This document shows, piece after piece, positions 53,477 through 61,943 of a stretch of DNA of 64,000 nucleotides (the first letter of the stretch is position 1; the number at the start of each line of letters is the position of its first letter). A model generated the notes under the pieces. That model was not told where the DNA came from, did not search any database, and saw only the letters and a list, made by a program, of their open reading frames with translations. The stretch is from Neptunomonas marina (GTDB lineage: Bacteria > Pseudomonadota > Gammaproteobacteria > Pseudomonadales > Balneatricaceae): contig NZ_SACQ01000003.1 in the NCBI RefSeq assembly GCF_004005935.1, forward strand, positions 248,001 to 312,000, given 5' to 3'. A program made the translations under genes and the position numbers.

Positions 53477-54084
53477 GCAAACAAACATTAAGCACCTTGC
53501 GTACTATCCTAGTCTTAACCTTCTTCCTATTGTTGGGCTTAGCAATTGCATTTGCTTATCGCCCAGCAGCCACTGAGGAATCACGCTACGGTAGTTTGGG
53601 CGGAGACTTCACCTTGCAATCAGCCACAGGCGAAGTGTCACTTGCAGACTTCAAAGGCAAGGTTGTGGCGCTGTATATCGGTTATGCCTCCTGTCCGGAT
53701 GTTTGCCCAACAGCACTTGCCGTCACAACACAAGCCTTCAACGAACTCTCGGAAACGGAGCAGCAATCGGTTGCCGGCGTCTTTGTATCGGTTGACCCAG
53801 ACAGAGATACACCCGAACGTCTCGCTACCTATGTTCAGTTTTTCAGTCCGCTCTTTACCGGCTTAACAGGCAGCCGAGAAGCGATAGATCAGGTCGTTAA
53901 GCAATACGGAGCTTTCTACCGAATGGTAGAAATGAAGGACTCTGCGATGGGCTATGCCGTGGATCACTCATCGCGTATCTATTTAATCGATCAACAAGGT
54001 AATCTCGTTAAAACCTTGTTGCATAACACTTCTCCCGCTCAGGTTCTCACGGAGATTCGAGCGCTATTGGGCAGTAACAAATAA
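53473..54084 (+). CDS. SCO1/SenC-family copper chaperone
   Basis: A 203-residue thioredoxin-fold protein with an N-terminal anchor (about 10-28). The copper site is complete: Cys74 and Cys78 in CPDVCP and His165 in YAVDHSSRIYL. SCO proteins deliver copper, or the reducing power needed, to the CuA site of cytochrome c oxidase. It overlaps the upstream gene by 4 bp and is followed after 10 bp by PCuAC. Confidence 0.93.
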   Translation: MSKQTLSTLRTILVLTFFLLLGLAIAFAYRPAATEESRYGSLGGDFTLQSATGEVSLADFKGKVVALYIGYASCPDVCPTALAVTTQAFNELSETEQQSVAGVFVSVDPDRDTPERLATYVQFFSPLFTGLTGSREAIDQVVKQYGAFYRMVEMKDSAMGYAVDHSSRIYLIDQQGNLVKTLLHNTSPAQVLTEIRALLGSNK

Positions 54085-54094
54085 GGAAGATGAA

Positions 54095-54541
54095 ATGAAA
54101 AAGGTTTTGTTTGCGACGCTACTAAGCGCAGCTTCACTGTCACACGCCGACGTTGTGGTAGAAAATCCCTATGCGCGCGCGGTTCCGCCTGGCCAGATGA
54201 ATAGCGCAGCGTTCATGATGCTCAAAAATACCGATAGCACTCCTGTTGCACTTATCGCCGCAAAAAGTGACGTTGCAAAGTCAGTTGAGCTGCATAATCA
54301 CATCAATGAAGAGGGTGTGATGCGCATGCGCCAAGTCAAAGAGATTACGATCCCGGCTAACGGCATGACCAATCTGCAGCCGGGTGGCTACCATGTCATG
54401 TTTATCGGTCTCAATAGAGACCTGCCTGAAGGAAAGAGCGTAGACGTTACTTTGCAGTTCTCTGACAACAGCAGTCAGACAGTGACGTTACCCGTTAAGA
54501 AGGTGATGGCTGGGATGAAGCACCACCAGCACAAGCACTAA
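54095..54541 (+). CDS. Periplasmic copper chaperone PCu(A)C
   Basis: A 148-residue protein with signal peptide (MKKVLFATLLSAASLSHA). The Cu(I) motif H-x10-M-x21-H-x-M is exact: His67, Met78, His100, Met102. A His-rich tail (KHHQHKH) adds metal ligands. PCuAC proteins pass copper to SCO or straight to CuA of cytochrome oxidase. It is the last gene of the three-gene copper cluster, with AAGGA before the ATG. Confidence 0.94.
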   Translation: MKKVLFATLLSAASLSHADVVVENPYARAVPPGQMNSAAFMMLKNTDSTPVALIAAKSDVAKSVELHNHINEEGVMRMRQVKEITIPANGMTNLQPGGYHVMFIGLNRDLPEGKSVDVTLQFSDNSSQTVTLPVKKVMAGMKHHQHKH

Positions 54542-54797
54542 GCTTCCCGCACAGCAGGTGTTGAAACCCTATCAGCACATGCTGTGCTAATTATGCCGCG
54601 TTATTTCCCCGCCCCATGTTCTCAACTACATTCGACCTATGCTTCCAAGAAATCCCTAAAAGGTGACTGCACAAGCAGCGTAGCCAGAAAGCCAAAAGCA
54701 TTTCCTCCCTCTACTGAACGCCAAATGGGATTTGCTTTGGGACATATTATGAGACCCACCAGCGACACACGATATGTAGCTGTTAGCTCACCACTCG

Positions 54798-55313
54798 TTA
54801 GCACATGCTGCAACCGCGCAAACGCGTGTCAAAGTGCGTGTAGATCGCTAAACAGCATGCAACTTCGTCAAATTCGCCGAGATATTGCGTTTTATAAGAC
54901 TGCACATAGTTGACACTACGCACCTCTGGATCATCTGTTTTGGCGACCACATAAGATTTAAACCCCACCCGATAGACTCCAGCATAAACGGGATAACAAG
55001 GTATACCTGCTTCTACCCTCAAAACCACGGGCTGCGCCAAACGCAGTGCTGGAATTTTCAGCTCGTTCCCTTGATGAAGCATCAAGAAGTACTCAGCCTG
55101 CCCTATGTTATCGAACACACCCAGCACATACTCAACCGCATCTGTGTTTTTATCCTCTTGTATCCGCGTAGCATAAAGATACCAGCGCTCCCCTGCATCC
55201 AAGCTCAGGTGCAACAAGCGATAAAGGAATGTATCGGTAGCGACTTCCCCAAAATAGGATGAGCCAAAGGGCTGAAAGGGGTTTTCTGCCTTGCGAGGAA
55301 TTAGTTTACTCAT
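54798..55313 (-). CDS. Hypothetical cytoplasmic protein
   Basis: A 171-residue protein without signal peptide or transmembrane helix. It is rich in aromatic residues and beta-prone segments (RWYLYATRIQED, YVLGVFDNIGQAEYFLMLHQGNE, PCYPVYAGVYRVGFKSYVVAKTDD), followed by a Cys-containing C-terminus (EVACCLAIYTHF, RGCSMC). I do not recognise a family. The ribosome-binding site before the ATG is weak. The 256 bp behind it (54542-54797) hold only an AGCACA-TGC-TGTGCT dyad at 54574-54588. Confidence 0.6.
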   Translation of the reverse strand: MSKLIPRKAENPFQPFGSSYFGEVATDTFLYRLLHLSLDAGERWYLYATRIQEDKNTDAVEYVLGVFDNIGQAEYFLMLHQGNELKIPALRLAQPVVLRVEAGIPCYPVYAGVYRVGFKSYVVAKTDDPEVRSVNYVQSYKTQYLGEFDEVACCLAIYTHFDTRLRGCSMC

Positions 55314-55421
55314 AGCACGAACTTAAAATAAGAAAACCCTAATATACAATATAATCGCACTCTGCACACCGCGTTTTGTGCCGTGACACTCCAAAGGCCA
55401 CTTTATTGAGCAAAGAAACAA

Positions 55422-55446
55422 AAAATGCCGCAAATGCGGCATTTTG
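55422..55446 (-). terminator. Terminator after the dicarboxylate/amino-acid symporter
   Basis: AAAATGCCGC and GCGGCATTTT form a 10-bp stem around AAAT, with a T run after it on the minus strand. It ends the aspA-symporter operon. Confidence 0.85.
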
Positions 55447-55469
55447 AAAAGCTATAGACGCTTTAGGTT

Positions 55470-56747
55470 TCACGCCTGCTCTACCTCTTGACGCGGCTCT
55501 TTGCTGTAGACCGCTTCATCTAACTCATCTTCGCTTTTGCCCACCAGTACCGATACCATCAGGTCACCACAGACGTTCACGCTGGTGCGAGCCATATCCA
55601 AAATACGGTCAATACCTGCAACAATAGCCAATCCCTCGATAGGCAGCCCCACCGTCGTGAGCACCAACGAAAGCATAATAAGACCCGCACCCGGAACACC
55701 TGCCGTACCGATGGAGGCCAGCGTCGACGTCATGATAATGAGTAGGTAATCAGAAAACGCCAGATCAATACCAAACGCCTGCGCGATAAACAGAGCACAC
55801 ACACCCTGATACAGCGCCGTACCATCCATATTGATGGTTGCACCCAGGGGTAATACGAAGCTCGAGATGCCCTTAGAAACGCCCATCTCTTCGCGAGCGG
55901 CTTTGATTGTCGCTGGCAACGTGCCAGAGCTACTTGTTGTTGTGAAAGCCACCGCCGCAGGGTTAACCAGGCCTTTCAAATAGCGCACCGGATTCAAACG
56001 GCCCAGCACACTGACCATGCCTGAGTAGAAGACCAATACATGAATAATCGAGCCGATATACGCTACCGCGATCACTTTGATCAAAGGCAGTAAGATATCC
56101 ATGCCGTACTTACCGGCCACCCAAGCCATCAAGCCGAACACGCCGTATGGCGCGAGCTTCATCACCAGCTCGGTGAGTTTGTACATCGCCTCAGCTAAAC
56201 TCTCAAAAACTTTAATCGCAGGCTCTGCTTTCTCACCACACAACGTCAACGCCACACCTAAACCCAGCGCAAAGACGATGATCTGCAGTATGTTGCCGGC
56301 AGCTAGCGCGCTAATGGGGTTCTTAGGAATCATGTTTAGCAAGGTTTGCACCAATGTAGGTGCTTCTTTTGCCGCTGGCGCCGCTTCCGTCACCGCCATA
56401 TCAAGGCCAGCACCTGGCGTCAGTACTGTTGCTAGTCCCAAGCCAATGCTAATCGCCACAGCAGTTGTTCCCAGATACAAGACAACCGATTTAAGGCCAA
56501 TTCGGCCCATCTTGCGCGTATCCTGCATCGATGTCACACCAACCACCAAAGAGCAAAATACCAGTGGCACAATCAGCATTTTGATGGCATTAATAAACAG
56601 TGTTCCAATCGGTTTTAGTACCTCAGCGTCAGGCCCCATGACCGCACCAACAATGCCCCCTAAGACCATCCCTATCAGGATTTTTTTCCAAAGAGCCATG
56701 CTGCGCCAAGCGCCAGCCTGACTGTCATTTGCAATAGTTTGCTGCAT
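55470..56747 (-). CDS. Glutamate/aspartate:cation symporter (DAACS family)
   Basis: A 425-residue membrane transporter with about eight helices and two re-entrant loops. The hallmark blocks are TTSSSGTLPATIKAA (hairpin 1), GATINMDGTALYQGV (NMDGT ion/substrate site) and IDRILDMARTSVNVCGD (helix 8 with the Asp-Arg substrate contacts). The Arg in MARTSVNV favours an acidic amino acid. ATG 56747 has AAGG about eight bases upstream. It is 53 bp behind aspA and probably on the same sigma-54 transcript. Confidence 0.9.
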   Translation of the reverse strand: MQQTIANDSQAGAWRSMALWKKILIGMVLGGIVGAVMGPDAEVLKPIGTLFINAIKMLIVPLVFCSLVVGVTSMQDTRKMGRIGLKSVVLYLGTTAVAISIGLGLATVLTPGAGLDMAVTEAAPAAKEAPTLVQTLLNMIPKNPISALAAGNILQIIVFALGLGVALTLCGEKAEPAIKVFESLAEAMYKLTELVMKLAPYGVFGLMAWVAGKYGMDILLPLIKVIAVAYIGSIIHVLVFYSGMVSVLGRLNPVRYLKGLVNPAAVAFTTTSSSGTLPATIKAAREEMGVSKGISSFVLPLGATINMDGTALYQGVCALFIAQAFGIDLAFSDYLLIIMTSTLASIGTAGVPGAGLIMLSLVLTTVGLPIEGLAIVAGIDRILDMARTSVNVCGDLMVSVLVGKSEDELDEAVYSKEPRQEVEQA

Positions 56748-56800
56748 GAAATTCACCTTTTATCATTGTTGTAGTGTTCGCATTACTGCGATGTTATGGA

Positions 56801-58237
56801 TTAACTGGCGCGTCGCTTCTGCGGCGCAATCATATTGGTAGGGCTTAACAAAGCTTCCAGTTGAGCTTCGCTCATCAGTTGCTCATCACGAATCAGATCC
56901 AAAACGCCACGCCCGGACGAGAGCGCCTCTTTGGCTATGCGGCTGGCGTTTTCGTAGCCGATATAAGGGACAACAGCGGTCACAATGCCGATACTGCTGT
57001 CCACCAGTTCCTGGCAACGATCTCTGTTTGCGGTGATACCCCGAACACAGCGGTTTTTCAGCATGTCCATTGACTGCTTGAGCATACGGATAGACTCAAG
57101 CACGTTGTACGCTATCAATGGCTCCATCGCGTTGAGCTGCAGCTGACCTGCCTCTGCGGCCATGGTGACCGCTAAATCATTGCCCACCACTTGATAGGCG
57201 ACTTGATTCACCGCTTCAGGGATAACAGGGTTAATTTTCCCCGGCATGATAGAGCTGCCAGGTTGTTGAGCTGGGAGGTTAATTTCGTTCAAACCACAGC
57301 GTGGCCCCATACTCAACATACGTAGGTCGTTGGAGATCTTAGACAGCTTGACTGCCAAACGCTTCAGCATTGAAGAGAAAAGAACAAAGGCCCCCATATC
57401 TGAGCTAGCCTCGACAAGATCTGAAGCACGTTTAAACTCAAAGCCACTGACCTCGGATAGGTAACCAACTGCCAAGCGTGCGTACTCAGGATCCGTGTTA
57501 ATGCCCGTACCAATTGCTGTACCGCCAAGATTGATCTCTTTTAACAGCTCAGAAAGCCCGGCGATGCGCTCAATATCCTCGCCCAACGTCGTGGCAAACG
57601 ATTGAAACTCCTGCCCCAGCGTCATAGGCACCGCATCTTGTAGCTGAGTACGTCCCATCTTGATGATGTCGCTAAACTCATCAGCTTTCGCCGCGAACGC
57701 ATCCCGTAAAGATGCAAGCGAGCGAACAAGGTCACCATGTTTTAGCAGGATTGATAAACGCACGGCAGTCGGGTAGGCATCATTGGTAGACTGCGACATA
57801 TTGACGTCGTTGTTAGGATGCAGATGCCGGTACTCACCTTTATCGTACCCAAGCACCTCTAGGCCGATATTAGCGATCACTTCGTTGGCGTTCATATTGG
57901 TAGAAGTACCAGCGCCACCTTGAATCATATCGACGACGAACTGCTCGTGGTGCTCACCACGGATAATCAGGGCAGCGGCTTTCTCAATCGCAATACAGCG
58001 CTGATCATCTAACAAACCTAACCGATGATTGGCTTTCGCACAGGCCGATTTTACCATCGCTAACGCATTAACTAGCTCAGGGAAGTGATGGAGGTGCACA
58101 CCGCTTAAGTCAAAGTTGCTACACGCTCGCTGGGTCTGAATGCCGTAGTAGGCTTCCAAGGGGACGCGCGCTTCGCCGAGCAGGTCTTTCTCTAGACGCC
58201 CAGCACTTTGCATCATGGACGGTAAATCGTGGCTCAT
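56801..58237 (-). CDS. aspA: Aspartate ammonia-lyase
   Basis: A 478-residue member of the fumarase/aspartase superfamily that converts L-aspartate to fumarate and ammonia. The flexible catalytic loop GSSIMPGKINPV (about 327-338) carries the base Ser. QGGAGTSTNMNANEV, DVNMSQSTNDAYPTAVR and GGTAIGTGINTDPEYARL are aspartase-like; the last block, with TGINTDP, favours aspartase over class II fumarase. The symporter behind it would bring in the substrate. A sigma-54 promoter precedes it. Confidence 0.93.
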   Translation of the reverse strand: MSHDLPSMMQSAGRLEKDLLGEARVPLEAYYGIQTQRACSNFDLSGVHLHHFPELVNALAMVKSACAKANHRLGLLDDQRCIAIEKAAALIIRGEHHEQFVVDMIQGGAGTSTNMNANEVIANIGLEVLGYDKGEYRHLHPNNDVNMSQSTNDAYPTAVRLSILLKHGDLVRSLASLRDAFAAKADEFSDIIKMGRTQLQDAVPMTLGQEFQSFATTLGEDIERIAGLSELLKEINLGGTAIGTGINTDPEYARLAVGYLSEVSGFEFKRASDLVEASSDMGAFVLFSSMLKRLAVKLSKISNDLRMLSMGPRCGLNEINLPAQQPGSSIMPGKINPVIPEAVNQVAYQVVGNDLAVTMAAEAGQLQLNAMEPLIAYNVLESIRMLKQSMDMLKNRCVRGITANRDRCQELVDSSIGIVTAVVPYIGYENASRIAKEALSSGRGVLDLIRDEQLMSEAQLEALLSPTNMIAPQKRRAS

Positions 58238-58294
58238 TCTGGCTCTCTCTTATTGTTCTGTATGATGCGATACACAAGTTCCGCATCTTGTTAC

Positions 58295-58311
58295 AGCAAT
58301 AAGAGTGCCAA
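58295..58311 (-). promoter_or_regulatory. Sigma-54 promoter of aspA
   Basis: On the minus strand TTGGCACTCTTATTGCT matches the consensus YTGGCAC-N5-TTGCW exactly, with GG (-24) and GC (-12) ten bases apart. The predicted start is near 58285, about 48 bp before the aspA ATG. It explains why a sigma-54 activator gene lies directly upstream. Confidence 0.93.
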
Positions 58312-58385
58312 ACGGGAAAGTAACTATAAGAGACTGATTTAAAAGGGGTTGTAAGAAACTAAAGGATAAAAGCCCATCTTGAAAA

Positions 58386-58472
58386 GGGTATAACTTTTTT
58401 CATAGCAATCAAAATAAAAACTAAAAAATCATTTTTAATCAATAACTTAAGGCTATCGAAAAAGTTATACCC
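58386..58472 (-). promoter_or_regulatory. Paired inverted activator sites upstream of aspA
   Basis: Two 21-bp near-identical sites in opposite orientation lie at 58386-58406 and 58452-58472. They share the core GGGTATAACTTTTT and end in ATAGC, with 19 of 21 positions matching. Centres are about 66 bp apart, roughly six helical turns. They sit about 90-180 bp upstream of the sigma-54 promoter, the normal place for enhancer sites. A third partial GGGTATA copy is at 58489-58495. The cognate protein is probably the adjacent response regulator; that is inference. Confidence 0.8.
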
Positions 58473-58516
58473 ATAACGTGGGTTATAGGGGTATAGCTAC
58501 CAAGAAGCGACTACCC

Positions 58517-59926
58517 CTAAAGCCCTTTCTTTTTGAGACGCTTGCTCAAAGCCGGCTGCGAGATACCGATTAAACGAGATGCGAGAGACTGGTTTCCCTG
58601 CGCTCGACGCATGGCTTCATCGATCAGCAGGTCGCCCATCTCCTGAAGTGTCGGCAGTGAGACCTGATCGTTAAAATGGACGGGGCAGAGATTCTCGTTA
58701 GGATCAGGCGGCGGTGTTTCAATATCCAAGATACGCCTAAAAACACTCATCGACAGAATATGTGATCGGTGCTGGCTCATCGCGTCATAGGCGAGTGCTC
58801 TTAACTCACGGATATTGCCGGGGAAGTCGTAGTTCTCCAGCAACACCGGCAGCTCTTTGGGGATCGTGGGCTTGCTTTTTCCCATCTCTTGCGCGGCTTC
58901 CGACAGGAAATACTCCAGCAAAATACCCAGGTCCGCTTTGCGCTTACGCAGCGGTGGAATTTCGACTTGATGAATACGTAAACGGTAGTAAAGATCTTTA
59001 CGGAACTCGCCGCTCTGTTGTTTTTGCTCCAAGTTATGATGGGTTGCCACCACCACTCGTGCCCGTATCCGTTTCGGTCGATCACTTCCTAACGGGTAGT
59101 ACTCACCCTCTTGAAGCAGGCGCAGTAACTTGACTTGAGACGACGGGCTGAGATCGCCAATCTCATCGAGAAACAGCGTGCCTTCGGCGGCTTGCTCAAT
59201 CATTCCAGCTCGCGCCTTATCAGCACCGGTAAATGCGCCACGGCGATGTCCAAACAGCGTATCAGCAAATACGGCATCATCTAACCCAGCCACGTTCACG
59301 CAAACCACAGGCCCTGAACGACGGCTCAGCTTATGAATCGCATGAGCGATCTGCTCTTTGCCAACACCACTCTCCCCAGAAATCAAAACCGGCTGGTTGC
59401 TCGGTGCGATTGACTCAAGATACTGGAACACCGAACGCATAGACTTATCTTGAGTGATAATGTCGGCGAAAGCCTCAGGCTGTTCCAACGTATCGTTAAG
59501 AAACCGCTGCCGTAGCGCTTGGTTCTCGGTACGCATCTCTTGCATACGAACCGCGCGACGAATGCCCTCGATGAGGCGATCATCATCCGTCGTTTTAACG
59601 TAATAATCGTATGCACCTAAGCGGATACAGTTCATGGCCGTTTCGAGCTGATTCAGACCACTGAGGATAATCACGCCCACATCGGGATAATCTGCCACAA
59701 TCTGCTGGAGTAATTGCTCGCCCGTTATGTGCGGCATGGTTAAGTCCAACAAGACAAGACCGATCGGCTCAGAGGCGATGATATCCATCGCTTTGCGGCT
59801 ATCTTGGCAACGATAGATATGCGTAAAGCCACCCGAGCGCTCAAGCGCTATGCTCATGCTGCGCAGGAACGGCTCTTCATCATCAACGAGTAAAATGCCA
59901 AAGTGCGGATACAGATGGTTACTCAT
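58517..59926 (-). CDS. Sigma-54-dependent response regulator (NtrC/DctD type)
   Basis: A 469-residue activator. The receiver domain (about 8-125) has Asp15-Asp16, phosphoacceptor Asp61 (VLLDLTMP) and Lys111. The AAA+ domain (about 155-385) has Walker A GESGVGKE (184-191), the sigma-54 contact loop GAFTGA (230-235) and Walker B LFLDEIGDL. A Fis-type helix-turn-helix closes it (about 430-469, GNQSLASRLIGISQPALSKRLKKKG). It lies between the kinase gene and the aspA promoter region and most likely activates aspA and the symporter. Confidence 0.93.
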   Translation of the reverse strand: MSNHLYPHFGILLVDDEEPFLRSMSIALERSGGFTHIYRCQDSRKAMDIIASEPIGLVLLDLTMPHITGEQLLQQIVADYPDVGVIILSGLNQLETAMNCIRLGAYDYYVKTTDDDRLIEGIRRAVRMQEMRTENQALRQRFLNDTLEQPEAFADIITQDKSMRSVFQYLESIAPSNQPVLISGESGVGKEQIAHAIHKLSRRSGPVVCVNVAGLDDAVFADTLFGHRRGAFTGADKARAGMIEQAAEGTLFLDEIGDLSPSSQVKLLRLLQEGEYYPLGSDRPKRIRARVVVATHHNLEQKQQSGEFRKDLYYRLRIHQVEIPPLRKRKADLGILLEYFLSEAAQEMGKSKPTIPKELPVLLENYDFPGNIRELRALAYDAMSQHRSHILSMSVFRRILDIETPPPDPNENLCPVHFNDQVSLPTLQEMGDLLIDEAMRRAQGNQSLASRLIGISQPALSKRLKKKGL

Positions 59927-59937
59927 GCAGATTACTC

Positions 59938-61656
59938 CTAGTCAATGGGCGTCAGTAATAACCGCGCCGTGGTGCCTTGACCAACAACAGATTCATAGGT
60001 TAAGACCCCGCCGTGCTCTTGCACAATACTATTAGAAACAGACAACCCTAGCCCCGTACCGCCCTCTTCGCGGCGCGTCGTGAAGAAGGGGTCGCTCAAG
60101 CGCTGAATATCGTCAGGGTCAATACCATGACCTTCGTCAGTCACCTCTAGGCAGAGGTACTTACCGTGCTGATAGGTGCAGACTGAAATCGCCTGTGTCG
60201 AATCCTTCAATGCTTGGCACGCATTAACAATCAGGTTGATAACCACTTGCTCTATACGCTGCGCATTACCGAGAAACGCAGGAAGGCCCGGAGTGTAACT
60301 GACAGAGAAATGATCGCTACTTTGGCGAATCGTATTGTCGACCAAGCGAATCGCCGTTGAGATAACGTCGTTCAAATCAACCCGCTCGCTCAAATCTGAG
60401 GGCGTCTGCCGAGCAAAGTCGCGCAGGTCATCAACAATACGCCGAATACGGTTAGTGCCCACCAGCATATCGTCGATCATTGGGTTAATCTCATCGCGCA
60501 TACGGCTGTAGGGCAGTCCACCAAGATCAAAGTCGCCATGTGCTTCATAGTGGCGCTCAAGAATCTCTTCCGCATCTTGAAACACCTCTTTCACCACCGG
60601 TAAGTTAAGCAGTAACAGGCTACTCGGATTATTGATTTCGTGGGCAACACCCGACACCAGAATGCCTAGTGAGGTCATCTTATCGGCCTGAATCAGCTGC
60701 TGTTGCTGCAGGCGAAGTTCCTCAGTACGCTTTGACACTTGTCGCGTTAGCATCCGGTTCCAGATAACAATTCCACCCAGCACGAGCAAGAGCAATAAAG
60801 TCGCCCACAACGTGACTTGGCCAATTTTCTTCCAAGGCAAACCTGATGTCTCTAAAGGCCCTAACCACTTGTCATAGATCTCCTGTTGGCGGCCCGTATT
60901 TTTTAGGATAGCTAGCCCCTCACTAAATTGGGCCAGCAGATCCGTATCGCCTTTCACCACCGAATAGCCGTAGGGCAGCGCGCCAAACGGTTTTCCTACT
61001 GGCTCGATGTTGGATAGCTCTAACTCTCTACCCAAGTAGAGGCCGGGTAAGTTCGCCACCAACGCAAAGTCATGCTTCCCTGACGATAACAGCCTGAGCG
61101 CAGCCGCATGCGTATCGACGAAAAAGAGCTGCGCGCCGACATCGTTTTTAATCAGAAAATCATGCATGATGCCGCCTTTCTGCACGATCACCTCTTTGCC
61201 TGCCAAAGACGCGAGCGTTTGAGCCCGCTCTGCACTTCCTTTGCGCGCAAATATGGATTGATGTATCAAGGCATGAGGGGGCGAGAACGCGTACTGCTGC
61301 TCTCGTTCAGTAGAGAACACCATACCTTGCAGGGTATCGAGCTCCCCGGCTTCGAGCTTACGCCGCATAACATCCCAATGGCCGAGTTCAATCGTCACGT
61401 CCATTCCCATGACCTCTGCGATAGCTAGGGTCAGCTCTGTATTGTAGCCATCCGGTTCGCCATTGTTATTGATGAACTCATAGGGTGGATAGTTATGATC
61501 ACCGCCTACCCGAACTGTCTGAGCGGCCCATAGCCTTGGCGCAACGGCAAACAGCAACATGCCGACCAACACTAGTCCTTTTGCAGCTCGGCTTTGGCGG
61601 CCTTGTCGTGTAAAAAGCGTCTTAGGTGCACTCAGCACTTCAGCTATGTTCATCAT
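59938..61656 (-). CDS. Sensor histidine kinase with periplasmic amino-acid-binding-type domain
   Basis: A protein of about 572 residues. After an N-terminal hydrophobic signal/anchor, a family-3 solute-binding domain (about 45-265, VRVGGDHNYPPYEFINNNGEPDGYNTEL) should lie in the periplasm. One transmembrane helix (about 280-300) follows, then a coiled coil and the kinase core. The HisKA site is SGVAHEINNPSS (His339 from this start), the N box is QVVINLIVNACQAL, and G boxes are DEGHGIDP and GGTGLGLS. The domain type is typical of amino-acid sensing. It forms a two-component pair with the response regulator 11 bp downstream. ATG 61656, ATG 61653 and an upstream GTG are all possible starts. Confidence 0.9.
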   Translation of the reverse strand: MMNIAEVLSAPKTLFTRQGRQSRAAKGLVLVGMLLFAVAPRLWAAQTVRVGGDHNYPPYEFINNNGEPDGYNTELTLAIAEVMGMDVTIELGHWDVMRRKLEAGELDTLQGMVFSTEREQQYAFSPPHALIHQSIFARKGSAERAQTLASLAGKEVIVQKGGIMHDFLIKNDVGAQLFFVDTHAAALRLLSSGKHDFALVANLPGLYLGRELELSNIEPVGKPFGALPYGYSVVKGDTDLLAQFSEGLAILKNTGRQQEIYDKWLGPLETSGLPWKKIGQVTLWATLLLLLVLGGIVIWNRMLTRQVSKRTEELRLQQQQLIQADKMTSLGILVSGVAHEINNPSSLLLLNLPVVKEVFQDAEEILERHYEAHGDFDLGGLPYSRMRDEINPMIDDMLVGTNRIRRIVDDLRDFARQTPSDLSERVDLNDVISTAIRLVDNTIRQSSDHFSVSYTPGLPAFLGNAQRIEQVVINLIVNACQALKDSTQAISVCTYQHGKYLCLEVTDEGHGIDPDDIQRLSDPFFTTRREEGGTGLGLSVSNSIVQEHGGVLTYESVVGQGTTARLLLTPID

Positions 61657-61850
61657 AAATGCAGCCACGCGGCTTGAGAGTTAACGGGAAGCCAGCGATT
61701 GTAGTGCATTTACAACGATGGAAACATCACTGTTAGAAAGTGTGCCGAGCTACTTCAAGCGCACGGAAATGGACCTTTGAACCCACCACAACAAAAACTT
61801 GCCTGCTCGAACTCACGCTTGCCAGTTTTAAAGAGTGCATATGGGACGTA

Positions 61851-61874
61851 AAAAACGGCCCCAAAGGGGCCGTA
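61851..61874 (-). terminator. Terminator after the ExaC-like aldehyde dehydrogenase
   Basis: ACGGCCCC and GGGGCCGT form an 8-bp stem around a three-base loop, followed on the minus strand by TTTTTT. A second hairpin, CGCATAC...GTATGCG (61907-61932), lies between it and the stop codon. The rest of the 275-bp gap holds the promoter of the sensor kinase, in which I see no clear motif. Confidence 0.88.
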
Positions 61875-61943
61875 GGAATGCGGGTTTTCCGCGAGATACC
61901 TGTGACGCATACCGCAAAAATCCAGTATGCGGGGGACAGAGAT

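Noticed and set aside
54584-54913. Plus-strand open frame of about 109 codons downstream of PCuAC
   Set aside because: No ribosome-binding site, a composition unlike the neighbours, and overlap with the better-formed minus-strand gene at 54798-55313.
56077-56721. Plus-strand open frame of about 214 codons opposite the symporter gene
   Set aside because: The complementary strand encodes clear transporter motifs; the plus product is low-complexity Ser/Pro/Ala text with no recognisable domain.
58301-58311. A sigma-70 promoter for aspA near the same place
   Set aside because: No reasonable -35/-10 pair is seen there, whereas the -24/-12 element matches the sigma-54 consensus fully.
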